Shown: positions 1-7,402 of the stretch, piece by piece | Position numbering within the stretch: position 1 is the first letter of the stretch | Layout: every line of letters starts with the position of its first letter | Source of the DNA: CAZPMT01 sp964587655 | Lineage (GTDB): Bacteria; Hydrogenedentota; Hydrogenedentia; Hydrogenedentales; SLHB01 | Assembly: GCA_964587655.1 (NCBI GenBank) | Contig: CAZPMT010000101.1 | Coordinates: 1-20,241, forward strand | DNA: 20,241 nt | Direction of reading: 5' to 3' | Translations under genes and position numbers: made by a program | Notes under the pieces: model-generated | What the model saw: the letters and a program-made list of their open reading frames with translations, nothing else | Told to the model about the DNA's origin: nothing | Database searches by the model: none

Positions 1-2
1 CC

Positions 3-446
3 CTATTGCATCGTCGAGGGTTGAAGGGGTATGTCACCCTCAACACGCTGCTCTACCTGCTGCTCGGACTCCTGCTGTCCACGGTCTTCCCCGGCCTCGC
101 GGTCGAGGATGCGCAGTTGGCCACTGTGCTCGGCTACTCGGCGCTCGTCCTCATCCTCGCTCAGGGCGGCCTCACCACTCGGCTCGATCAGCTGCGCACC
201 GTCATGTGGCCGTCGCTCACCCTCGCGTCCGTCGGTGTCGGCGTCAGCATCGCGATCGTGAGCGTCCCGCTGGTGCTCCTGCTCGGCGTCTCGGTGCAGA
301 ACGCGATCCTCATCGGGGCCGTGCTTGCGGCCACGGATGCCGCGGCAGTGTTCTCGGTCATGCGCGGCATGCGCATCTCGACGCGCGTGCGCACCCTCCT
401 CGAGGCGGAGGCCGGTTTCAACGACGCCCCGGTCGTCGTCCTCGTG
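3..446 (+). CDS. K+/H+ (CPA1-type) antiporter, fragment lacking both ends
   Basis: This is an internal piece of a cation/proton antiporter, a membrane protein that exchanges K+ or Na+ for H+. The reading frame is open from the first bases, so the N-terminus lies outside the window. About 148 residues are present. They show hydrophobic segments (LLYLLLGLLL, LGYSALVLILAQGG, LTLASVGVGVSIAIVSV, ILIGAVLAATDAAAVFSV) and the family hallmarks LVLILAQGGLTTR, TDAAAVFSVMRG and LLEAEAGFNDAP. The last two correspond to the conserved TDAAAVFS and E-[AS]-G-x-NDAP blocks of actinobacterial K+/H+ antiporters. After VVVLV the frame stays open, but the protein becomes the antisense of hsdR and stops looking like a transporter. 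The gene does not end here biologically; it is cut by the join at 420-446. It has no functional link to the restriction operon and probably comes from a different genome. The family call is good; the exact subfamily is uncertain. Confidence 0.75.
420..446. other. probable chimeric assembly junction between the antiporter and hsdR
   Basis: To the left, the plus strand encodes antiporter sequence up to NDAPVVVLV. To the right, the minus strand encodes HsdR up to LRPNWAHEDDDRGVV. The 27 bases 420-446 fit both families in their own frames: the antiporter NDAP block on plus, and the HsdR LRPxWHxDDDxxG block on minus. Outside this stretch each frame immediately loses resemblance to its family. A short shared word joining two unrelated genes tail to tail is typical of a false graph path in metagenome assembly. 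A real recombination event is the alternative. Confidence 0.7.
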
Positions 447-2246
447 CGCCCAATTGGGACGCAGCGCCACGATTTCCTTGAAGAGTTCCACGCAGATGCG
501 GCGGCTCATGCAACCCACCATCGCCTTGCCGTCCAATGCCTCCAGCCGCCGCTCGAAGTGCTCCACGATGTCCTTCGCCAGGAGCTTCAACCGCTTCTCC
601 GCGCCGACGATGGCTTCGAGTTGCGCCCACTTGCTCTTGAGTTTTTCCTTGCGCTCGACCTCCTCGCCCTCGGTCACTTCCTCGAACTCGGGATCGACCT
701 TGGGCCGCTCCTTTTCGCTCAGCTCCAGCTTAGCCAAGCGGCTCTCGTAGTAGATCGGCACCGTCGCTTTGTCCTCGACGGCCCGCTGGATGTCGTAGAC
801 GCTGATGTAGTCGCCGAACACCGCGCGCGTATTGGCGTCGGCCAGTTCGATGGGGGTGCCGGTGAACGCGATAAACGAGGCATGGGGTAAAGCGTCGCGC
901 ATGTGGCGCGCGAAACCGTCTATGAAGTCGTACTGGCTGCGATGGGCTTCGTCGGCGATGACGATGATGTTCCGGCGCGTGGACAAGACCGGATGGTGGT
1001 CTTCTCCTTCCGTCGGGAAGAACTTCTGCACGGTCGTGAATACCACGCCGCCCGCCTGGACGGCGAGCTTCTCGCGCAGATCCGCACGGCTTTGCGCCTG
1101 TACCGGCGGCTGCCGCAGCAGTTCACGGCACCACGCAAAAGTGCCAAACAACTGATCATCCAGATCGTTGCGGTCCGTGATGACGACAAGCGTGGGGTTC
1201 TCCATGGCGGGATGTAGTATGACGCGCCCCGCGTAAAACGCCATCGTGAGACTCTTGCCGGAACCTTGCGTGTGCCATGTCACGCCGACGCGGCGGTCGC
1301 CCGGAGCGCCCTTGGGTTGCCACTCGCGTGAACTGCGCCGGCCATACCCGCCCGGCTCCTCAGCGGCTCGATCGACGAGTTTCGGCAGCGCCCGAACCGT
1401 TTCCTCGATCGCCGCGTTCACGGCGTGGAACTGATGATACCCCGCCATCTTCTTTGCGAGGTTGCCGCTGCCGTCGTCCTCGAACATAAGGAAATGCCCG
1501 ATCATGTCGAGCAGACGCCGCTTGTCGAAAACGCCCTCAATCATCACCTGGAGTTCCGGCATCGTGGCCGGCGCCAGCGCTTCCCCGTGGATCGTGCGCC
1601 ACGGCTTGAACCATTCCCGTCCCGCCGTCAGCGTCCCGACGCGCGCCTCCAAACCGTCGGAAACCACCAGCAGCGCGTTGTACGCGAAGAGCGTCGGCAG
1701 TTCCGCCTTGTACGTCTGCAACTGCTGGAACGCCGACCAGATCGTCGCGTTCTCATCGGCAGGGTTCTTCAGTTCCACCAGCACCAGCGGCAGCCCATTC
1801 AAGAAGAGCACCACGTCCGGGCGGCGAGTGTGCTTGTTCTCCGTCACGGTGAACTGATTGACCGCAAGCCAGTCGTTGTTGTCCGGATCATCGAAATCGA
1901 TCACCCGCGCCTGCGCGCCGCCGATGGAGCCGTCCACGCGGCGGAACTCCACCGTCACCCCGTCCACCAGCAGCCGGTGCAACGCACGGTTCCGCGCCTC
2001 CAACGTCGGCCCTTCGGGGTGCATGAGCTTGCGGAAGGCGTCGTCGAGGGCTTCACTCGGCAGCGCCGGATTGAGCCGGGCCAGCGCATCGCGCAGCCGG
2101 GTTTCCAACACCACCTGTCCGTAGTCCACTCGCTCTGCTGCAAGTTCACCCGGTGCGATCTCGGGACCGTGCTTGACCGCGAATCCCAGATTTTCAAGCC
2201 AATCCAGCGCGGCCTGCTCGACCTCGGATTCTGTGAAGGTGCTCAT
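420..2246 (-). CDS. hsdR: type I restriction endonuclease subunit R, C-terminally truncated at the junction
   Basis: HsdR is the translocase/nuclease subunit of a type I restriction complex. It moves DNA with ATP and cleaves it when the site is unmethylated. About 609 genuine residues are present, against roughly 1000 or more in the family. Order: an N-terminal PD-(D/E)xK nuclease (RRPDVVLFLNG then LVLVELKNP; D144, E158, K160), a Walker A motif (HTQGSGKS, K331), a DEAH box (ADEAH, 432-435), motif III FTGTP (461-465) and the start of the second helicase lobe (MSRRICVELFKEIVALRPNW). The motor is cut within lobe 2 and the C-terminal assembly domain is missing. I chose the ATG at 2246 because it gives the usual N-terminus (MSTFTESEVEQAALDWLENLG), has AGGAGA 8 bp upstream, and overlaps the preceding stop as ATGA. 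It is the last gene of the minus-strand operon. The truncation is probably an assembly artefact, so the gene may be whole in the organism. Confidence 0.93.
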
Positions 2247-2926
2247 GCGCCGTGTCTCCTGCTTTGCCGCGTACGGTAAAGGCGCTCGGTGAAACCGCCA
2301 TCCTGCTCGAAAGACTCGGCCTGCGCCGCCAACTGCCTGTCCAGAAAATGGCAGCACAGATTGAGCAGAGAGAGCGCCGCATTCGCCACAAGGGCCGCCG
2401 AAGAAGTGGACTCACACGGACAACCACGGACCGGCACGGACAATTCACCCCCGATTCCCTGTCCGTGTCCGTCCCCGTCCGTTCGTGCTCGTCCGTGTCC
2501 GTCCGTGTCTGTCTGTGCCTGTCCGTGTCTTTCCCTTTCCTCTTCCACCCAGCCCCGCACCTCGTCCAGCGTTGCGCAACGCTTCGCCTTGAACCGCTTC
2601 AGCGCCGGGTGGTCCGGCGCAAACTGCGACAGTCCCCTCTGCCGCAGAAAATCCTCATAATCCAGCCGCAACTCCTCCAGACTCGCCCGCGCAACATTCG
2701 TCAGCTTCAGTTCCGTCTTCTTCGACGTCCCCGACGCCTGACTTCCCTCCGCGATATTCTGCACCCCTGAACGCGCCGCTTGAACCATCTGGTCACGCGT
2801 CCGGCTACGCTTCTCGATGTAGCGGTCGCAAAACCGCACCGTCACATCATAGACCAACTGCGCCACCTGAAAACTCTTCAGTTTCCGATAGCCCCCATGC
2901 TTCGGAATCAGCGGTTCTCTCTCCAT
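2243..2926 (-). CDS. four-helix-bundle protein with C-terminal 'four helix bundle suffix' domain
   Basis: This protein sits inside the hsd operon, between hsdS and hsdR. Residues ~12-125 form a four-helix-bundle domain of the 23S-rRNA-intervening-sequence protein type, with the family signature VQNIAEGSQASGTSKKTELKL (56-76, in part). Residues ~132-165 are a low-complexity, Gly/Asp/His/Arg-rich linker (TDTDGHGRARTDGDGHG) encoded by a GTCCGTGTCC-type repeat. Residues ~177-225 (NAALSLLNLCCHFLDRQLAAQAESFEQDGG, in part) match the suffix domain seen in a subset of these proteins. The biochemical function of the family is unknown. Its stop overlaps the hsdR start as ATGA, which suggests translational coupling. 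Start choice is uncertain: ATG 2926 has AAGGA close upstream; ATG 2941 and TTG 2968 are alternatives, the last lying directly after the hsdS stop. A role in the restriction complex is inferred from position only. Confidence 0.85.
   Translation of the reverse strand: MEREPLIPKHGGYRKLKSFQVAQLVYDVTVRFCDRYIEKRSRTRDQMVQAARSGVQNIAEGSQASGTSKKTELKLTNVARASLEELRLDYEDFLRQRGLSQFAPDHPALKRFKAKRCATLDEVRGWVEEERERHGQAQTDTDGHGRARTDGDGHGQGIGGELSVPVRGCPCESTSSAALVANAALSLLNLCCHFLDRQLAAQAESFEQDGGFTERLYRTRQSRRHGA
2413..2530. repeat. degenerate GTCCGTGTCC low-complexity repeat inside the four-helix gene
   Basis: About 118 bp built from variants of the hexamer GTCCGT/GTCCGTG. The left third carries the complement (CACGGACA) and the right two thirds carry TGTCCGTG, so 2435-2442 and 2460-2467 form an 8-bp inverted repeat around a 17-nt loop. 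It encodes the low-complexity linker of the four-helix protein without breaking its frame. Related tracts occur at 2931-2964 and 4626-4666. Confidence 0.8.
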
Positions 2927-2930
2927 CCTG

Positions 2931-2964
2931 TCCTTGTCCATCCGTGTCTGTCCGTTCTCTGTTC
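2931..2964. repeat. second GTCCGTGTC-type tract at the hsdS / four-helix boundary
   Basis: A short run of GTCC(A/G)T and GTCTGTCCGT words lies just after the hsdS stop, where the four-helix gene may begin. It would encode the non-conserved lead sequence TRMDKDRM if an upstream start is used. This is one reason to prefer the ATG at 2926, after the tract. Confidence 0.55.
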
Positions 2965-2970
2965 CCAAGT

Positions 2971-4248
<1,278 letters not shown>

Positions 4249-4603
4249 AGCCCAATTCCTTCAGGTTATTGGCGATGGCCCTGTTAAGCTTCGCGGCTTC
4301 GGCCTGCTGTTCACGCAGTTGCGCAGTCAGGCGTTGCATCTTTTTACCGAACGGTTCGCCGTCGTCTTCTTGAGCTTCCGCGCCGACATAGCGGCCCGGC
4401 GTGAGCACGTGGCCGTGCTTGCGGATTTCGTCCAACGTGACGCTCTTGCAGAAGCCGGGCACATCCTCATATACGCCCGCGTCCTTCTCCCCCCGCCACG
4501 CATGATAGGTCCCGGCGATCCGGCCTACGTCTTCCGGGGTCAGTTCCCGGTGCGTGCGATCCACCATGCGCCCAAGCTTGCGCGCATCAATAAACAGGAC
4601 TTG

Positions 4604-4629
4604 CCCGCGTCGGTCCCGCGTCGGTCCCG
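4604..4629. repeat. 11-bp tandem duplication causing a frameshift in hsdM
   Basis: The unit CCCGCGTCGGT is present twice in tandem (4604-4614, 4615-4625), followed by a partial third copy CCCG (4626-4629). Eleven is not a multiple of three, so copy number sets the hsdM frame. One copy restores the family consensus DRRGQVLFIDARK; two copies give DRRGTDAGKSC and a shifted frame. It lies directly beside the GTCCGTGTCC-rich tract. Confidence 0.88.
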
Positions 4630-4666
4630 TGTCCGTCCGTGTCCCTGTCCGTGTTTCGTCCGTGTC
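4626..4666. repeat. third GTCCGTGTCC-type tract, within hsdM
   Basis: A 41-bp run of GTCCGTGTCC-like words, on the plus strand, encodes the poorly conserved loop after CLWFL (TRTKHGQGHGRTR) in HsdM. It resembles the tracts at 2413-2530 and 2931-2964. All three sit in loops or at boundaries where extra residues would be tolerated. Confidence 0.7.
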
Positions 4667-4921
4667 AAAAACCACAGACACGCCGGGATCTGCGTCGAAT
4701 AGAACAACTGCCCCGGCAACGCCACCATGCAGTCCACGAGGTCGGCCTCGACAAGGTTCTTTCGGATCTCGCCCTCGCCTGACTGGTTGGACGACATGGA
4801 GCCGTTGGCGAGCACGAATCCCGCCACACCGGAGGGCGACAGGTGGTGGACCATGTGCTGCACCCAGGCGTAGTTGGCGTTGCCCGCTGGGGGCACACCG
4901 TACTTCCAGCGTTTGTCGTCA

Positions 4922-4956
<35 letters not shown>

Positions 4957-5932
4957 GGCGGATTGGCAAGGATGAAATCCGCCCGGAGGTCCGGATGGCG
5001 GTCGTTGTGAAAGGTGTCGCCATGGGCGATCTGTCCGTCAACGCCGCGGATCGCAAGGTTCATCTTCGCGAGCCGCCAAGTGGTGTAGTTGCTCTCCTGG
5101 CCGTAGATGCTGATGTCGCCCTTCGCCTCGCCGCCGTTGCCATTGCCGTTGCTGTGGGCACGAATGAACTCGACGGACTGGACGAACATGCCGGCCGATC
5201 CGCAGCAGGGGTCGTAGACGCGCCCTTTGTACGGCTCAATCATTTCGACCAGCACCTTGACTACGCAGCGCGGCGTGTAGAACTCGCCGCCCTTCTTGCC
5301 CTCGGCGCTGGCAAACTGCGAGAGGAAATACTCGTACACGCGGCCAAGCACGTCCTTCGAGCGGGCCTCCGCGTCGCCGACGCGGATGTTGCTCATGAGA
5401 TCCACGAGTTGACCAAGGCGCTGCTTGTCCAGCGCGGGACGCGCGTAGTCCTTGGGCAGCACGCCTTTCAGTTGTGGGTTGTCGCGCTCGATGCCCGCCA
5501 TGGCGTCGTCCACGAGTTGGCCGATGGTGGGCTGCTTGGCTTGTGCCTTGAGGTGCGGCCAGCGCGCCTCCGGCGGCACCCAGAAGATGTTGATCGCCCG
5601 GTACTCGTCCGGGTCTTCCGGGTCAGCACCCTTGGCCTTTTCAGTAAACAACCTCGCGTGCTGTTCCTCGAACGCGTCTGAGATGTACTTGAGAAAGATC
5701 AGGCCAAGGACGACATGTTTGTACTCGGCGGCATCCATGCTTCCGCGCAAAGCATCGGCCATTTGCCACAGTTCGGCCTCTTAGCCGATGTTGGCGCCCG
5801 AGGTCCCGTTCGATGACTTCTTCGGTGGCATGCGTTCTCCCTCTTTGCGCGGACTGTTTCAGACAGGCCAAAACACCGACTCGCACCCGCCCGACAGTCG
5901 TGGTCCCCGCCGCGTTCCGTGTTATCGAGAAA

Positions 5933-5961
5933 ATACTACCCGCTTGGCTCTGCGAGTGCAA
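5933..5961 (-). promoter_or_regulatory. proximal sigma70-like promoter candidate for the hsd operon
   Basis: On the minus strand, TTGCAC (5961-5956) and TAGTAT (5938-5933) are separated by 17 bp. Each box is an imperfect match. The predicted start, near 5926, would leave a leader of about 95 nt before the hsdM ATG. The -35 box falls in the loop of the inverted repeat 5947-5972. Confidence 0.4.
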
Positions 5962-5972
5962 TGTCGCAGAGC
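5947..5972. promoter_or_regulatory. perfect 9-bp inverted repeat over the proximal hsd promoter (possible operator)
   Basis: GCTCTGCGA (5947-5955) and TCGCAGAGC (5964-5972) are exact inverted copies around an 8-nt spacer that contains the candidate -35 hexamer. A dimeric repressor bound here would block the promoter. No controller gene is present in the operon, so the regulator, if any, is unknown. Transcribed from the distal promoter, it could instead form an RNA hairpin. Confidence 0.5.
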
Positions 5973-6111
5973 ATGCAAGCCCGGGAGCAAACGCGGACAG
6001 GCAGTGTTCATTCCACTCCTCGTCGTTCGCCTTCGGCTCGGCAATATGGGGAGACGCTACCCATCTTCTTCCGGCAAAGGACACCTGACAAGGGAGAGCT
6101 AGGCCCTATTT

Positions 6112-6140
6112 ATTATACGTTAAATACTATTAGCCTGCAA
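6112..6140 (-). promoter_or_regulatory. distal, stronger promoter candidate for the hsd operon
   Basis: On the minus strand, TTGCAG (6140-6135) and a perfect TATAAT (6117-6112) are separated by 17 bp in an AT-rich patch. Predicted transcription starts near 6105 and reads about 275 nt of untranslated leader before hsdM, passing through the inverted repeat 5947-5972. Confidence 0.55.
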
Positions 6141-6250
6141 TTCTGCCAATTAAACACCCCTCGTTTCGCGCTGGGTTTCACGAACCGCGGCAGCCTTCAC
6201 AGGCCGTTGTCTGAGAATAATTACGATTTTGGGGAGAGATAATTTCGAAG

Positions 6251-6279
6251 TTGCATCAGCGGTGATGGTACGATATGAG
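6251..6279 (+). promoter_or_regulatory. weak promoter candidate for the oxidoreductase / DUF4838 operon
   Basis: TTGCAT (6251-6256) and TATGAG (6274-6279) are 17 bp apart, matching the consensus at 3 and 4 of 6 positions. The predicted start near 6286 would place the inverted repeat 6304-6332 in the 5' untranslated region. GATAAT at 6238-6243 has no -35 partner. Confidence 0.3.
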
Positions 6280-6303
6280 GAAGAAGCTTCTCGAACGAGT
6301 GAA

Positions 6304-6332
6304 CACAGTTTGTCAAGACACGGCAAACTGTG
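6304..6332 (+). promoter_or_regulatory. perfect 9-bp inverted repeat just upstream of the oxidoreductase ribosome-binding site
   Basis: CACAGTTTG (6304-6312) and CAAACTGTG (6324-6332) are exact inverted copies with an 11-nt loop. The right arm ends one base before GCGGAGG begins its ribosome-binding site (GGAGG 6334-6338). It could be an operator or an mRNA hairpin affecting translation. The half-site CAAACTGT recurs at 7377-7384, just before the ribosome-binding site of the next gene. Confidence 0.55.
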
Positions 6333-6342
6333 CGGAGGGGCC

Positions 6343-7362
6343 ATGAAGACAGTTGGGATGGGACTTGTCGGCGCGGGCGGCTGGGGCGGCATGCATGCGC
6401 GCACGTACGCGTCGACCGAGGGCGTGGTATTGCGCGGAGTGGCGGATATCGATGAAGAGAAGGCGCGCGCCCTCGCCGGCCGTTACGGGGCCGTTGCGTA
6501 TGGGGACTATCGCGACCTTGTGAAGGATGATGCGATTGACGCCGTGGCCATCGTCACACCGGATTTCGCGCATGAGGACGCGGCCCTGGCAGCGGCGCAG
6601 TCGGGCAAACACATCCTCGTTGAGAAGCCTCTGGCGATGACCGTGGCGGCGTGTGAACGCATTGTGGATGCTGCGGCGCAAGTCGGCGTGAAATTGATGG
6701 TGGACTTCCACGCGCGCTGGAGTCCGCCCCTTTACAAGGCGTACGAGGCTATCCGAAATGGTGAGATCGGAACACCGCAGCACGCGTATTACCGTCTGAA
6801 CGACCGTATCTTCGTTCCCACGGAGATGCTGTCGTGGGCCGGCAAGTCCACGGTGATGTGGTTTGTCGGAAGCCATGCGATCGATACCCTGCGATGGTTG
6901 TTGGGCGACGAAGTCCGGCGCGTCTATGCGGTATCGCGGACAGGCGTCCTTGAGGCGCGGGGCATTGACACTCCCGACTTCTACCAGGCGACGCTAGAGT
7001 TCTGTTCCGGAGCCACGGCCATCATCGAGAATTCCTGGATCCTGCCGAGCACGACCCCCAACCTGGTGGACGTCAAATGCGAACTGGTGGGCAGCAAAGG
7101 CGCCATCTACATTGATGCGACGCACAACCGCACGTTAGAGAAGTACACTGAAGACGGAGGCGGTTATCCCGATATCCTTGTCATGCCCACTATCTACGGC
7201 CGGCAGGAGGGGTTTGCCGCCGAGAGCATACGCCACTTCATCGACTGCATTCGTCATGATCGGCAGCCCATTGTCACCGGAAGCGATGGGTTGGAAGTCA
7301 CTAGAGTGATTTGCGCCATCGAGGAATCCGTGCGAACGCGGCAGCCCGTAGAATTACGATAG
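6343..7362 (+). CDS. Gfo/Idh/MocA family NAD(P)-dependent oxidoreductase
   Basis: A 339-residue cytoplasmic dehydrogenase of the glucose-fructose oxidoreductase / myo-inositol dehydrogenase family, which oxidises or reduces sugars, inositols or sugar acids with NAD(P). An N-terminal Rossmann fold carries GLVGAGGWG (7-15). The family lysine sits in ILVEKPLAMT (K95), and the substrate domain has VGSHAIDTLRW (175-185). Length is normal. I chose the ATG at 6343 because GGAGG lies 4 bp upstream and the Rossmann strand follows directly; the frame upstream has no family similarity. The next gene, a secreted DUF4838 protein, begins 40 bp downstream on the same strand, so the two are probably co-transcribed and act on one glycan-derived substrate. 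The substrate cannot be read from the sequence. Family assignment is firm. Confidence 0.93.
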   Translation: MKTVGMGLVGAGGWGGMHARTYASTEGVVLRGVADIDEEKARALAGRYGAVAYGDYRDLVKDDAIDAVAIVTPDFAHEDAALAAAQSGKHILVEKPLAMTVAACERIVDAAAQVGVKLMVDFHARWSPPLYKAYEAIRNGEIGTPQHAYYRLNDRIFVPTEMLSWAGKSTVMWFVGSHAIDTLRWLLGDEVRRVYAVSRTGVLEARGIDTPDFYQATLEFCSGATAIIENSWILPSTTPNLVDVKCELVGSKGAIYIDATHNRTLEKYTEDGGGYPDILVMPTIYGRQEGFAAESIRHFIDCIRHDRQPIVTGSDGLEVTRVICAIEESVRTRQPVELR

Positions 7363-7402
7363 TACCGCACCTTCGACAAACTGTACGAGAAGGAGAGAGC
7401 TT

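Larger units (their letters stand above)
5832..6342. other. 511-bp divergent intergenic region between hsdM and the oxidoreductase
   Basis: No convincing gene is visible; the short frames here lack family motifs and good ribosome-binding sites. It holds two minus-strand promoter candidates toward hsdM (5933-5961, 6112-6140), a perfect 9-bp inverted repeat (5947-5972), an AT-rich patch (6107-6155), a weak plus-strand promoter (6251-6279) and a second perfect 9-bp inverted repeat (6304-6332) beside the next gene's ribosome-binding site. Confidence 0.6.

Noticed and set aside
3..419. C-terminal continuation of the hsdR frame through the antiporter region
   Set aside because: After GVV the translation is Arg/His/Asp-rich with none of the expected helicase motifs; it is the antisense of the antiporter.
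447..890. Continuation of the antiporter frame beyond VVVLV
   Set aside because: It is the antisense of hsdR, with no membrane segments or antiporter motifs.
2413..2530. CRISPR-like array
   Set aside because: Repeat units are 6-12 bp, degenerate and without spacers of even length; it is coding low-complexity DNA.
5784..6084. Minus-strand open frame upstream of hsdM (starts GTG at 6084)
   Set aside because: No ribosome-binding site, no recognisable motif, and it overlaps hsdM in another frame; more likely leader DNA.
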